Origin: Akkermansia muciniphila
GTDB taxonomy: Bacteria > Pseudomonadota > Gammaproteobacteria > Burkholderiales > Burkholderiaceae_C
Assembly: GCA_943331105.2 (NCBI GenBank)
Contig: CALQKH020000001.1
Location: 1 to 64,000 of the forward strand
Length of the DNA stretch: 64,000 nucleotides
Direction: 5' to 3'
The notes under the pieces were generated by a model, which was not told the origin of the DNA, did no database searches, and saw only the letters and a program-made list of their open reading frames with translations. Below, piece by piece: positions 8,593 through 17,933 of the stretch. Made by a program: the position numbers and the translations under genes. Numbering within the stretch: position 1 is the stretch's first letter; the number at the start of each line of letters is the position of its first letter.

Positions 8593-9564
8593 CTATTCGC
8601 GTTGAATCTTTGCATCGCGTATGACGCGAGTCCAGCGATCAATGGCCGCGCGCAGTTCGGCCCCGAAGTCGTCGCCAATGCTCGGCTCCACATCGAACCC
8701 GGCGCTGCGCAGCTTGTTCAGCAACTCTGGATCTCGCAATACTTGGGCAGAAGCCTGTTGAAGCCGGGTGATGATGGGTCGCGGAACGGCAGCAGGGGCC
8801 ACCACGCCGTACCAGACTTCGTAGCGTTGCATGTTCAAGCCGGATTCAACCAAAGTCGGCACATTAGGCGCCTGCGGTGAGCGCTTGTCACCGGTGATGG
8901 CCAGTCCAATCAGCCTGCCTGAGTTGAAGTGAGGCACCATCGGCGACAAGGTCGAGATGATGAAGTCGACTTGTCCCCCAACCGCATCTGCAGTTGCCGG
9001 CGCGGACCCTTTGTACGGAATGTTCGTGAATTTCGCGCCTGTCTGGATCGCAATCAACTGCCCAAACAGGTGCGGGCCGGTACCAACGCCGGGCGAAGCG
9101 TAATTGAGGTTCTTTGTTCTGCCCAGGGCGATCAGTTCCTGGATCGTCTTCACGCCGAGGCTTGGGTGCGCCGCGATGGCGGCGGCATTGCTGGCCACCT
9201 TCGCGATCGGCACGAAGTCTTTGAGCGAGTCGTAGCGGATTTCCTTGAACATCAGCGGGTTGGTGGCGAGGAATTCATTGGCAAAAAGCAGGGTGTAACC
9301 GTCGGCAGGAGCACGAACGACCAGTTCGGCGCCTATGTTGCCGCTGGCGCCCGGCTTGTTGTCGATCAGCACCGGCTGCCCCAGCAGTGTCGACAACTTC
9401 TCACCATAGGTCCGAGCGGCCACGTCGGCACCACCGCCTGGAGGGAATGGCACGACCAGTTTGATCGGCCGATCGGGCCAATTTTGGGCCGCTGCCCCGA
9501 GGGTCATGGCGGCAAGGGCAACCATTAGCGCACATCGGCCACTGAGGAAAATAGAAAACCACAT
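8593..9564 (-). CDS. Bug-family (TctC-type) substrate-binding protein
   Basis: A 323-residue periplasmic binding protein. The frame is open from 9624, but the ATG at 9564 follows CAGGAGAACAACG and gives a clean signal peptide ending near LGAAAQ. The mature N-terminus NWPDRPIKLVVPFPPGGGADVAART carries the strongest Bug signature (PFPPGGGxD). Further family blocks are GELVVRAPADGYTLL-like and NIPYKGSAPATADAVGGQVDF. It is the first gene of a minus-strand unit with the quinone-oxidoreductase-like gene, behind two perfect palindromes at 9602-9659. Co-transcription suggests import and redox conversion of the same organic acid. Confidence 0.93.
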   Translation of the reverse strand: MWFSIFLSGRCALMVALAAMTLGAAAQNWPDRPIKLVVPFPPGGGADVAARTYGEKLSTLLGQPVLIDNKPGASGNIGAELVVRAPADGYTLLFANEFLATNPLMFKEIRYDSLKDFVPIAKVASNAAAIAAHPSLGVKTIQELIALGRTKNLNYASPGVGTGPHLFGQLIAIQTGAKFTNIPYKGSAPATADAVGGQVDFIISTLSPMVPHFNSGRLIGLAITGDKRSPQAPNVPTLVESGLNMQRYEVWYGVVAPAAVPRPIITRLQQASAQVLRDPELLNKLRSAGFDVEPSIGDDFGAELRAAIDRWTRVIRDAKIQRE

Positions 9565-9601
9565 CGTTGTTCTCCTGTGAGCGATTCGGCCGAGTACCGA
9601 G

Positions 9602-9659
9602 ATTTTCTCGCCGAGAAAATTCAAAAAACTTATCGCATTAAATTCGGTATGACCGAATT
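9602..9659. promoter_or_regulatory. Two perfect palindromes upstream of the Bug/oxidoreductase unit
   Basis: The first is ATTTTCTCG-C-CGAGAAAAT (9602-9620), 9-bp arms around one base. The second is AATTCGGT-ATG-ACCGAATT (9641-9659), 8-bp arms around three bases. Their centres are 39 bp apart, and they lie 38-95 bp upstream of the ATG at 9564. They look like operators for one or two dimeric regulators; no regulator gene is adjacent. Confidence 0.6.
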
Positions 9660-9902
9660 AGTCAATGTGAACGATTTGGAAGGTACAGCAGTGGCCCTGG
9701 TTGAGGATTCATGAGCCATAGTCTGGTCGGATGAATGTGCCTTGAAGAAAATGCAGCGCATCGATAAAGGGAAGCCTATTGCTGCTGCCATTGCATCTGC
9801 AAAGGTCGTAGCTCAAGCCAGTCAGCGTCCTGGATTTCTGAGGCCGCCCAAACATTTGGTTTTTGCCTTTCGGTTGATCCAAAATTTATGGCTATTGCGA
9901 TG

Positions 9903-9908
9903 TATAAT
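9903..9908 (+). promoter_or_regulatory. -10 element of the tRNA-Gly/tRNA-Cys promoter
   Basis: A perfect TATAAT lies 13 bases before the tRNA-Gly 5' end. No convincing -35 is visible. The stretch 9660-9902 before it holds no supportable gene: a frame open from 9742 to 10056 runs straight through tRNA-Gly. Confidence 0.65.
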
Positions 9909-9921
9909 CTCAGGCTTGCAT

Positions 9922-9997
9922 GCGGGAATAGCTCAGTTGGTAGAGCGCAACCTTGCCAAGGTTGAGGTCGCGAGTTCGAGCCTCGTTTCCCGCTCCA
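9922..9997 (+). tRNA. tRNA-Gly (anticodon GCC)
   Basis: Acceptor arms GCGGGAA (9922-9928) and TTCCCGC (9987-9993), discriminator T and encoded CCA. The anticodon loop CTTGCCAAG contains GCC, and the T-loop is GTTCGAGCC. tRNA-Cys follows 49 bp later, and both share the promoter at 9903. Confidence 0.97.
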
Positions 9998-10046
9998 CTT
10001 TTTGGTGGAGCTTCTTCCTATCAGAGAAAGCTCTGCTGCTTTTTTG

Positions 10047-10120
10047 GGCGCGATAGCAAAGCGGTTATGCAACGGATTGCAAATCCGTGGAGCCCAGTTC
10101 GACTCTGGGTCGCGCCTCCA
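10047..10120 (+). tRNA. tRNA-Cys (anticodon GCA)
   Basis: Acceptor arms GGCGCGA (10047-10053) and TCGCGCC (10110-10116), discriminator T and encoded CCA (10118-10120). The anticodon loop ATTGCAAAT contains GCA. The gene forms a Gly-Cys pair like glyW-cysT of E. coli, which there also lies downstream of uvrC-pgsA. Confidence 0.97.
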
Positions 10121-10138
10121 TTCACCGTGACACCCTTG

Positions 10139-10167
10139 AAAATCCCGACTTGAGCGGGATTTTTTTT
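10139..10167 (+). terminator. Rho-independent terminator after tRNA-Cys
   Basis: Stem AAAATCCCG (10139-10147) with CGGGATTTT (10155-10163), a 7-nt loop, and a T-run to 10167. It ends the tRNA-Gly/Cys transcript and stands between it and the convergent LuxR-type gene. Confidence 0.9.
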
Positions 10168-10179
10168 GGGGTGCTCACA

Positions 10180-10740
10180 TCAGCTCCGCATCAGTTTTTG
10201 GATCAAATCCGCCGACCCTGAGGCACCGTACTTGCGCATCAGCTTGACCCGGTAGATCTCGACTGTTCGGTGGCTAATGCCCAATGTTCTGCCAATTTCC
10301 TTGCTGGTTTGGCCATCCATCAACTGTGCGGCCACCTCGCGCTCACGTGGTGTGAGTTCGGTCTTGACGGGCTTGCGCGCGGAAAGGTCTTCAAAGGTCC
10401 AAATGCCGGCCGCGTGGGGGGCGGCACGGTTCAAGGCTCGGCCTGTCACATGACACCAGAAAGTTTCACCTTTGAAGCGGCCGTCCACCCGTTTCATGAT
10501 GCGGTCATCAGCGTAGACACCTTGGGTGTTCAAAATCGGTGCGATTCGCTGGCCTGTTCTTTCGTACTCGTCAGCACTGGGGTAGAGCAGTTGAAAGCTT
10601 TGTCCGATCAGCTGCTCTTGGGTCACGCCAAACATGTCGCAGACGCACTGGTTGCAGTCCACAATGGCTCGGTTGCGCGAAAGAACCATGCCGATGGGCG
10701 CCAGATCGAAGGCAAGACGGTAATCAATATCGGTGTTCAT
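10180..10740 (-). CDS. PAS domain-containing LuxR/NarL-type transcriptional regulator
   Basis: A 186-residue regulator. The N-terminal half is one PAS sensor domain (RLAFDLAPIGMVLSRNRAIVD, DMFGVTQEQLIGQSFQLLYP). The C-terminal half is a LuxR-type helix-turn-helix (LTPREREVAAQLMDGQTSKE, then IGRTLGISHRTVEIYRVKLM). No receiver domain or acyl-homoserine-lactone domain is present, so it probably senses a small ligand, redox state or a partner protein through PAS. The ATG at 10740 was chosen; a GTG two codons upstream is the alternative, and neither has a strong ribosome site. It is divergent from scoAB with a nested dyad between them, suggesting control of scoAB and itself. Confidence 0.88.
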   Translation of the reverse strand: MNTDIDYRLAFDLAPIGMVLSRNRAIVDCNQCVCDMFGVTQEQLIGQSFQLLYPSADEYERTGQRIAPILNTQGVYADDRIMKRVDGRFKGETFWCHVTGRALNRAAPHAAGIWTFEDLSARKPVKTELTPREREVAAQLMDGQTSKEIGRTLGISHRTVEIYRVKLMRKYGASGSADLIQKLMRS

Positions 10741-10807
10741 CTTCACAGAGCGGATTCAAATTCAGTTTTACTCTGACAAGTCATGACACCCATGTCAGGG
10801 GCGGACT

Positions 10808-10845
10808 CTACGAAAAACTACGTATCTCATTACGTAGTATCGTAG
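10808..10845. promoter_or_regulatory. Nested dyad between the PAS-LuxR gene and scoA
   Basis: An inner perfect inverted repeat ACTACGTA (10817-10824) / TACGTAGT (10831-10838) with a 6-bp spacer is flanked by an outer CTACG (10808-10812) / CGTAG (10841-10845). Both dyads share almost the same centre, near 10827. It lies 29 bp before the scoA GTG and 67 bp before the regulator ATG. A LuxR-type dimer site is the natural reading. Confidence 0.62.
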
Positions 10846-10873
10846 CGGTCTTAATCACCACATGGAGACAGGC

Positions 10874-11581
10874 GTGAACAAGATTTTTCCTTCCGCAGCC
10901 GAGGCCTTGAAAGGCATCGTTGCTGACGGTCAGTTGATTGGCGTGGGTGGTTTTGGCCTGTGCGGCATCCCCGAGGCCCTGATCGGTGCGCTCAAGGACA
11001 GTGGTGTGCAAAACCTGACGGCCATTTCGAACAACGCGGGCGTCGATGATTTTGGTTTGGGCATTTTGTTGCAGACCCGCCAAATCAAAAAAATGATTGC
11101 GTCTTATGTGGGTGAAAACAAAGAGTTTGAGCGCCAATACTTGGCAGGTGAGCTGGCTTTGGAGTTCACGCCTCAAGGAACGCTGGCCGAGAAGCTGCGT
11201 GCGGGCGGCGCGGGCATCCCGGCCTTCTTCACCAAGACCGGTGTAGGCACCTTGGTGGCCGAAGGCAAAGAGCTTCGCGAGTTCGACGGCGAGACCTACG
11301 TCATGGAGCGTTCGCTGGTGCCGGATGTCTCTTTTGTCAAAGCACACCGTGCTGACAAGTCCGGCAACTTGCAGTTCCGTTACACCTCTCGCAATTTCAA
11401 CCCTGCCGTGGCCATGGCGGGAAAAATTTGCGTGGTCGAGGTCGAAGAGATTGTCGAAACCGGTGACATGCATCCTGACAGCGTGCACCTGCCCGGCATT
11501 TACGTACACCGCATCGTGTTGAATGCGAAACCCGAAAAGCGCATCGAAAAGCGCACCATCACAGAAAAGGCGGGCGTATGA
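10874..11581 (+). CDS. scoA: 3-oxoacid (succinyl-CoA) CoA-transferase subunit A
   Basis: The alpha subunit of the class I CoA-transferase moving CoA between succinyl-CoA and acetoacetate or another 3-oxoacid, 235 residues. The GTG at 10874 has a GGAGA five bases upstream and gives the family N-terminus MNKIFPSAAEAL; an in-frame ATG at 10862 would place the ribosome site inside the gene. Visible motifs are GGFGLCGIPEALI (residues 25-37), ISNNAGVDDFGLG and GGAGIPAFFTKTGVGT. It is followed 33 bp later by scoB. A PAS-LuxR regulator is divergent. The function fits ketone-body or PHB-derived acetoacetate use. Confidence 0.94.
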   Translation: MNKIFPSAAEALKGIVADGQLIGVGGFGLCGIPEALIGALKDSGVQNLTAISNNAGVDDFGLGILLQTRQIKKMIASYVGENKEFERQYLAGELALEFTPQGTLAEKLRAGGAGIPAFFTKTGVGTLVAEGKELREFDGETYVMERSLVPDVSFVKAHRADKSGNLQFRYTSRNFNPAVAMAGKICVVEVEEIVETGDMHPDSVHLPGIYVHRIVLNAKPEKRIEKRTITEKAGV

Positions 11582-11614
11582 AGCCCGCCGTGACCGAAAC
11601 AACAGGAGTTTGAT

Positions 11615-12256
<642 letters not shown>

Positions 12257-12282
12257 GTGCGGCCAGTTTTGTGCAAGAAAAT

Positions 12283-12306
12283 AAAGGCCCCGTAAGGGGC
12301 CTTTTG
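12283..12306 (+). terminator. Rho-independent terminator after scoB
   Basis: Stem AAAGGCCCC (12283-12291), GTAA loop, GGGGCCTTT (12296-12304), then TT. The stem is very stable and the T-run short. The A-run on the left arm means it could also stop minus-strand transcription from tRNA-Gly(CCC). Confidence 0.85.
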
Positions 12307-12321
12307 CTTGGCATGCTCAAT

Positions 12322-12395
12322 TGGAGCGGGTGAAGGGAATCGAACCCTCGTTATTTGCTTGGGAAGCAAAAGTCCTACCATTAAACGACACCCGC
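12322..12395 (-). tRNA. tRNA-Gly (anticodon CCC)
   Basis: On the minus strand the acceptor arms GCGGGTG and CACCCGC pair, with discriminator T and encoded CCA (12324-12322). The anticodon stem TTTGC/GCAAA encloses the loop TTCCCAA, whose middle three bases are CCC. The T-arm is GGGTTCGATTCCC. Confidence 0.95.
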
Positions 12396-12469
12396 ATTCG
12401 GGACATTCTAATCGTTCAAAGTCGGCCATCGACGCAGTCTTAAATGATCAGCAAAGTTAAAATTGACCC

Positions 12470-13447
12470 ATGCGTATTCCCCTTGTTAAACCCCAAACCC
12501 TCAATTCGCAAATTTGGTTTTTGACCGTACTGGCTTGTTATGCGGTGTTGGAGTTGTCTTTCAACCACAGGTTGTTGGAATTGGCCGGTGACCTGCAACT
12601 GACAACCACCCCAGACCAATTGCACGACATCGAACTTTGGGGTCGAGTTGTTTCTGGCTTGGGCCTGGCCTTGTTGTTGATGCGATGGTTTGACCGTTTT
12701 GTGAAGTCCCGGTTTTTATTGGTGGTGCTCTGCTGTTCTTTGGGCTTGGTCAGCATGTGGCATTTTCAAAAAGCACTGGTGGACACCATCGTTTCTCGCG
12801 CTGACCAGCAGGATTTGATGATGAGTTGGCGCTCGCAGCTGAGTACGCAAGAGGCGCTGAATGGCCGAATGCTGCTTCGTGGTGAGACCTTGTTGGGCAG
12901 CCCCGCGCCTGAAGATATTCGCCCTGTCATGAGTGCCCTCTGGGCATCTTCGTTGGCGGGGTTGTCACCAGACGATTTGGATTCGGAATCAGGTGCCGCC
13001 CAATTGATGGGTGGGTTTTTTGCGCCCAAAATCACCCCAGAACAACTCTCAGCGGCTTACCGCAAGACGGTCATGACGCCTGTGGTGCTGGGGGCATCTT
13101 TGATGTTTGGCTTGCTCAACCTGTGCCAGTTTTTTGCGGGTGTTATCGCCTTGGTGCTGACCTTGACCCGTCAACACGGTTTGCTGCTGCGTTGCAAATT
13201 TTGGCTGTTGCCCTCGTTGACTGCTTTGTGCCTCGGCTTGAGCTGGTGGCCTGGTAATGTGTGGACAAATTCGCCGGCTTACCAGTTGGTTGCAAGTCCT
13301 GCACTTTGGGCAGACAAACCTTACTTGGCCCCGTTTGTGGAGTGGAGCCTGCGTGCCGAGCCAGCTTGGGCTGACTCGGTGGCTTGGGTCCACGGGACAT
13401 TGCTGCAAGACTATGCGTTCAGAGTGCCTTTTCAAGGCATCTTTTGA
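12470..13447 (+). CDS. Uncharacterised integral membrane protein
   Basis: A 325-residue protein not recognised as any named family. It shows about five hydrophobic segments: near residues 16-32 (FLTVLACYAVLELSF), 59-72, 82-96 (FLLVVLCCSLGLVSMW), 205-230 (VLGASLMFGLLNLCQFFAGV) and 240-260. Between segments three and four lies a soluble region of about 100 residues rich in acidic and polar residues (roughly 100-195). No catalytic motif is apparent. The ATG at 12470 follows an AAGTTAAAATTGACC leader without a strong ribosome site. It stands alone between tRNA-Gly and the convergent gabD. Confidence 0.75.
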   Translation: MRIPLVKPQTLNSQIWFLTVLACYAVLELSFNHRLLELAGDLQLTTTPDQLHDIELWGRVVSGLGLALLLMRWFDRFVKSRFLLVVLCCSLGLVSMWHFQKALVDTIVSRADQQDLMMSWRSQLSTQEALNGRMLLRGETLLGSPAPEDIRPVMSALWASSLAGLSPDDLDSESGAAQLMGGFFAPKITPEQLSAAYRKTVMTPVVLGASLMFGLLNLCQFFAGVIALVLTLTRQHGLLLRCKFWLLPSLTALCLGLSWWPGNVWTNSPAYQLVASPALWADKPYLAPFVEWSLRAEPAWADSVAWVHGTLLQDYAFRVPFQGIF

Positions 13448-13460
13448 TCAAAGTTTTTGC

Positions 13461-13494
13461 CATCACCGCCAGTGGCATGAAGCTGGCGGTGATG
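13461..13494. terminator. Long hairpin between convergent genes
   Basis: A perfect 12-bp inverted repeat, CATCACCGCCAG (13461-13472) and CTGGCGGTGATG (13483-13494), with a 10-nt loop. It lies between the ends of the membrane-protein gene and gabD. No T-run follows on either strand, so it may be an RNA 3'-end stabiliser or a weak terminator. Confidence 0.45.
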
Positions 13495-13507
13495 GATTGC
13501 ACAGTGT

Positions 13508-14986
13508 TTATTTCAAGATATCGCCCACACACAGGTACTTGATTTCTACATAGTCTTCCATGCCGTGACTGGAGCCTTCGCGGCCCAGACCCGAATGCTT
13601 GACACCGCCAAAAGGGACGTGCTCGGTCGCCAAAATTCCCACATTGATGCCGACCATGCCGTATTCCAGTGCTTCGCTCACGCGGAAGATGCGGCCCACG
13701 TCGCGGCTGTAGAAGTAGCTGGCCAAGCCAAACTCGGTGTTGTTGGCCGCATCAACCGCTTCTTGCTCGGTTTTGAACTTGAAGATGGGTGCAAACGGGC
13801 CAAAGGTCTCTTCTTTGGCGCACACCATGTCGGCGCTGGCGTCTGCAATCACGGTGGGTTCAAAGAATTGGCCGCTCAGGCGCTTGCCGCCTGTGAGCAC
13901 GCGGCCACCTTTGGCAATCGCGTCGTTCACATGGCGCTCGACCTTGTCCAGGGCAGAGGGCTCGATCAACGGGCCTTGGTTGACGCCTTCGGCAAAACCG
14001 TTGCCCACCTTGGCGGTTTTGACTTTGGCTGCGAACTTGGTCGCGAACTCTTCGTAGACCGATTCGTGCACATAAAAGCGGTTGGTGCAGACACAGGTTT
14101 GGCCTGCGTTGCGGTATTTGCTGGCGAAAGCGCCTTCGACAGCGCTGTCGATGTCGGCGTCTTCAAACACGATGAAAGGCGCGTTACCGCCCAACTCGAG
14201 TGACATTTTCTTGACCGAGGGGGCCGATTGCGCCATCAAAATGCGACCCACTTCGGTGGAGCCTGTGAAGCTGATGTGACGCACCACGTTGCTGGCACAC
14301 AGCACCTTGCCAATGCCGATGCTTTGCTGGCCGTCGGCGGTGATGATGTTGAGCACCCCGGCAGGAATGCCGGCGCGTATGGCCAACTCTGCCGCAGCCA
14401 AGGCCGTCAGCGGCGTTTGCTCGGCAGGTTTGATGACCACGGGGCAGCCAGCAGCCAGCGCAGGGGCTACTTTTCGGGTGATCATGGCCAGTGGAAAGTT
14501 CCAAGGTGTGATCGCAGCGCACACGCCAATGGGCTGCTTCAGCACCAGCAGGCGGCGGTTGTTGTCAAACTGAGGCAGGGTCTCACCGTTCACGCGTTTG
14601 GCTTCTTCGGCAAACCACTCCACAAAACTGGCGCCATAGGCCACTTCGCCACGCGACTCTGCAAGGGGTTTGCCGTTTTCTGCGGTCATGAGACGGGCCA
14701 AGTCTTCTGTGTTGGCGATCAGCAGATCAAACCACTTGCGCAAGATGATGCTGCGCTCTTTGGCGGTCTTGGTTTTCCAGGGACCCCAGGCCGCATTGGC
14801 TGCGGCAATGGCGGCTTCGGCTTCGGCCGCACCCAAGTTGGCCACGCTGGCCAGGTGCCCACCCGTGGCCGGGTCGGTCACCTCAAAACGCTGGTTGCCC
14901 GTTACCCACTGCCCGTTGATCAGGGCGTCGGTCTTGAGCAAAGTGGGATCGTTCAGGAAGGCGAGAGGGGATGTTTTCATGTCCAT
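13508..14986 (-). CDS. gabD: NAD(P)-dependent succinate-semialdehyde dehydrogenase
   Basis: An aldehyde dehydrogenase oxidising succinate semialdehyde to succinate in 4-aminobutyrate degradation, 492 residues. The frame is open upstream to 15283, but the ATG at 14986 is preceded by TTGGAGAACCTT and gives the usual GabD length. Catalytic features: SLELGGNAPFIVFEDADID with the general-base Glu, and NAGQTCVCTNRFY with the nucleophilic Cys. The cofactor region is PWNFPLAMITRKVAPALAAG, and the SFTGSTEVGRILM block is present. It is divergent from alaS. Related substrates such as glutarate semialdehyde are possible. Confidence 0.9.
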   Translation of the reverse strand: MDMKTSPLAFLNDPTLLKTDALINGQWVTGNQRFEVTDPATGGHLASVANLGAAEAEAAIAAANAAWGPWKTKTAKERSIILRKWFDLLIANTEDLARLMTAENGKPLAESRGEVAYGASFVEWFAEEAKRVNGETLPQFDNNRRLLVLKQPIGVCAAITPWNFPLAMITRKVAPALAAGCPVVIKPAEQTPLTALAAAELAIRAGIPAGVLNIITADGQQSIGIGKVLCASNVVRHISFTGSTEVGRILMAQSAPSVKKMSLELGGNAPFIVFEDADIDSAVEGAFASKYRNAGQTCVCTNRFYVHESVYEEFATKFAAKVKTAKVGNGFAEGVNQGPLIEPSALDKVERHVNDAIAKGGRVLTGGKRLSGQFFEPTVIADASADMVCAKEETFGPFAPIFKFKTEQEAVDAANNTEFGLASYFYSRDVGRIFRVSEALEYGMVGINVGILATEHVPFGGVKHSGLGREGSSHGMEDYVEIKYLCVGDILK

Positions 14987-15130
14987 AAGGTTCTCCAAAA
15001 TTGAGCAAAGCAGGTTCAGTATCCAGAATGAACCGGAGCTTAGCCCTTGCCGAATGTCTTCGCTGTCACAAAAGTCGCAAAACCCTGATGTGGGCTTGAC
15101 TGCCTCAAAAGGACTGGGTGGGGCCAAATC

Positions 15131-15136
15131 TATAAT
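15131..15136 (+). promoter_or_regulatory. -10 element of the alaS promoter
   Basis: A perfect TATAAT lies 30 bp before the alaS start. A TTGACT at 15096 is 29 bp upstream, too far for a standard -35, so the promoter call rests on the -10 alone. Confidence 0.5.
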
Positions 15137-15165
15137 GGCGGGTTGCACTGAAAGCGTCCCACAAC

Positions 15166-17817
15166 ATGAGCCAAGCCACTTTTTCTGTCTCCGACATCCG
15201 CAAGACCTTTTTGGACTTTTTTGAGTCCAAGGGCCACACCGTCGTGGCGTCCAGCCCCTTGGTGCCGGGCAATGACCCGACATTGATGTTCACCAACTCG
15301 GGCATGGTCCAGTTCAAGGACGTGTTTTTGGGATCGGACAAGCGCTCTTATGTCCGGGCAGCATCTGTACAAGCTTGTTTGCGCGCCGGTGGCAAGCACA
15401 ACGACTTGGAAAACGTGGGCTACACCGCCCGACACCACACTTTCTTTGAGATGCTGGGCAACTGGTCGTTTGGCGACTACTTCAAGCGCGAGTCGCTGGA
15501 GTGGGCCTGGGAGCTCTTGACCCAGGTCTACAAACTGCCCGCCGACAATCTGTACGCCACGGTGTACATGGAAGACGACGAGGCCCATGCCATTTGGGAG
15601 GGCATTTTCGTCAAAGCGGGTTGGACGCCTGAGCGCATCAAGGCCGAGAACCGCATCATCCGCATCGGCGACAACAAGGGTGGCCGCTACAAGTCGGACA
15701 ACTTTTGGATGATGGCCGACACCGGCCCTTGCGGCCCATGCTCAGAGATTTTTTACGACCACGGCGCCCACATCCCCGGTGGCCCACCCGGCAGCCCCGA
15801 TGAAGACGGCGACCGCTTCATCGAAATTTGGAACAACGTGTTCATGCAGTTCAACATGGACGAAACCGGTGCCGTCACGCCGCTGCCCGCGCCTTGCGTG
15901 GACACGGGCATGGGCCTTGAACGTCTTGCAGCGATCCTGCAACACGTTCACAGCAACTACGAGATCGACATTTTTGACGCACTGATCAAGGCCGCATCCC
16001 GCGAAACGGGCTGCACCGACTTGAGCAACAAGTCGCTCCGCGTGATCGCCGACCACATCCGTGCCACCGCGTTTTTGGTGAGCGACGGTGTGGTGCCCAG
16101 CAACGAAGGCCGCGGCTATGTGCAGCGCCGCATCGTGCGCCGCGCCATCCGCCACGGTTATTTGCTGGGCCAAAAAACGCCGTTCTTTCACAAGTTGGTG
16201 CCCGATTTGGTCCAGCTCATGGGCGCGGCTTATCCGAACATGGCCGATCAAGCCGAGCGCATTGCAGACGTTTTGCGTGTGGAAGAAGAGCGCTTCTTCG
16301 AGACGCTGCAAAGCGGCATGCAAATTCTGGACGCCGCCCTCGACGGTGGCGTGAAAGTGCTGCCGGGCGAAGTGGCCTTCAAGCTGCACGACACCTATGG
16401 CTTCCCGCTCGACCTGTCGGCCGACGTGTGCCGCGAGCGTGGCCTGAGCGTGGACGAAGCGGGTTTCGCTTCCGCCATGGAAAAGCAAAAAGCCCAGGCC
16501 CGTGCTGCTGGCAAGTTCAAGATGGACAAAGCGCTGGACTACACCGGCGCTGGCAATGACTTTGTGGGTTATGAGGACCTGACGGCCAACGCCAAAGTGC
16601 TGGCCTTGTACGCTGACGGCAATGCAGTCACCGAGCTCAAAGCCGGTCAGGTGGGCGTGGTGGTGCTGGACACGACCCCGTTCTATGCTGAGTCGGGCGG
16701 GCAGGTGGGCGACCAGGGCCTGGTACACAACGCAGGCGGCCAGTTCAACGTGGCCGATACGCTCAAGATCAAAGCCGATGTGTTTGGCCACCATGGTGAA
16801 GTGAAATCCGGTAGCCTCAAAGTTGGCGACTTGGTGCAGGCCCATGTGGACTTGGACTTGCGTGCCGCCACCGTGCGCAACCACAGTGCCACCCACCTGA
16901 TGCACAAAGCTTTGCGCGAAGTGCTGGGCGGCCATGTGCAGCAAAAGGGCAGCTTGGTCAATGCCGAGCGCACCCGGTTTGACTTTGCGCACAACGCGCC
17001 CGTGACCGATGCCGAGATCCGCCAGATCGAAGCCCAGGTGAACGCCGAAATTTTGGCCAATGCGGCAGCGCAAGCGCGTGTGATGGACATTGAAAGCGCC
17101 CAGAAAACCGGCGCGATGATGCTGTTTGGTGAGAAATACGGCGAGACCGTGCGCGTGCTCGACATTGGCACCAGCCGCGAACTGTGCGGCGGCACCCACG
17201 TCAAAGCCACGGGCGACATTGGCCTCTTCAAGATCATCAGCGAAGGCGGCGTGGCCGCTGGTGTGCGCCGGATCGAAGCGGTGACCGGTGCCAATGCTTT
17301 GGCTTATCTGCAATCCCTCGAAGACACCCTCACGCAAGCTGCGGGCACGCTCAAGGCCCAGCCCGCTGAATTGAACAACCGCATTGCCCAAGTGCTGGAC
17401 CAGGTCAAGGCGCTCGAAAAAGAACTGGCTGCCGCCAAAGGCAAGCTGGCATCGGCTCAGGGCGACGAGCTGCTGAGCCAAGCTGTGGACGTCAAAGGCA
17501 TCAAGTTGCTGGTGGCCAAGCTCGAAGGGGCCGACGCCAAAACCTTGCGCGACACCATGGACAAGCTCAAAGACAAGATCAAGACAGCCGTGATCGTGCT
17601 GACCGCTGTGGACGGCGACAAGGTTCAGATCGCCGCTGGCGTGACCGCCGACACCGTGGACAAAGTCAAGGCGGGCGAGTTGGCCAGCTTTGTGGCAGGC
17701 CAAGTCGGCGGCAAAGGCGGCGGCAAGCCCGACATGGCCATGGCCGGTGGCACCAATCCGGCAGCCTTGCCCGCAGCCTTGGCCAGCGTGCAGGCCTGGG
17801 TGACGGAGCGGGTCTGA
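15166..17817 (+). CDS. alaS: Alanine--tRNA ligase
   Basis: A class II aminoacyl-tRNA synthetase charging tRNA-Ala, 883 residues, the normal length. The N-terminal catalytic core shows [20 protein letters not shown] and [19 protein letters not shown]. The editing domain has the metal-binding set [13 protein letters not shown] and [13 protein letters not shown]. The C-terminal DHHA1/C-Ala region ends with [15 protein letters not shown]. The ATG at 15166 is the only sensible start and matches the family N-terminus ([19 protein letters not shown]). It is followed by a strong terminator. A 653-codon antisense open frame here is a codon-bias shadow. Confidence 0.97.
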   Translation: MSQATFSVSDIRKTFLDFFESKGHTVVASSPLVPGNDPTLMFTNSGMVQFKDVFLGSDKRSYVRAASVQACLRAGGKHNDLENVGYTARHHTFFEMLGNWSFGDYFKRESLEWAWELLTQVYKLPADNLYATVYMEDDEAHAIWEGIFVKAGWTPERIKAENRIIRIGDNKGGRYKSDNFWMMADTGPCGPCSEIFYDHGAHIPGGPPGSPDEDGDRFIEIWNNVFMQFNMDETGAVTPLPAPCVDTGMGLERLAAILQHVHSNYEIDIFDALIKAASRETGCTDLSNKSLRVIADHIRATAFLVSDGVVPSNEGRGYVQRRIVRRAIRHGYLLGQKTPFFHKLVPDLVQLMGAAYPNMADQAERIADVLRVEEERFFETLQSGMQILDAALDGGVKVLPGEVAFKLHDTYGFPLDLSADVCRERGLSVDEAGFASAMEKQKAQARAAGKFKMDKALDYTGAGNDFVGYEDLTANAKVLALYADGNAVTELKAGQVGVVVLDTTPFYAESGGQVGDQGLVHNAGGQFNVADTLKIKADVFGHHGEVKSGSLKVGDLVQAHVDLDLRAATVRNHSATHLMHKALREVLGGHVQQKGSLVNAERTRFDFAHNAPVTDAEIRQIEAQVNAEILANAAAQARVMDIESAQKTGAMMLFGEKYGETVRVLDIGTSRELCGGTHVKATGDIGLFKIISEGGVAAGVRRIEAVTGANALAYLQSLEDTLTQAAGTLKAQPAELNNRIAQVLDQVKALEKELAAAKGKLASAQGDELLSQAVDVKGIKLLVAKLEGADAKTLRDTMDKLKDKIKTAVIVLTAVDGDKVQIAAGVTADTVDKVKAGELASFVAGQVGGKGGGKPDMAMAGGTNPAALPAALASVQAWVTERV

Positions 17818-17853
17818 AGCTAGCGCCTGAACAAGCAGGCTTTGGAAAAATAG

Positions 17854-17881
17854 AAATCGGACCTTTGGGTCCGATTTTTTT
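17854..17881 (+). terminator. Rho-independent terminator after alaS
   Basis: Stem AAATCGGACC (17854-17863), TTTG loop, GGTCCGATTT (17868-17877), then a T-run to 17881. Confidence 0.93.
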
Positions 17882-17933
17882 AGCCAGCTTGTGATTCAGC
17901 TTGTGGCCCAGCGTGTGGCTTTGAGCATGACGA

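Noticed and set aside
9742..10056. 104-codon frame upstream of and through tRNA-Gly
   Set aside because: It reads through the complete tRNA-Gly gene and lacks a ribosome site.
10180..10740. Quorum-sensing LuxR receptor
   Set aside because: The N-terminal domain is PAS, not an acyl-homoserine-lactone-binding domain, and no luxI is nearby.
15742..17703. 653-codon open frame antisense to alaS
   Set aside because: It is His/Gln/Val-rich sequence with no family motif, fully opposite a conserved gene; typical shadow of high-GC codon bias.
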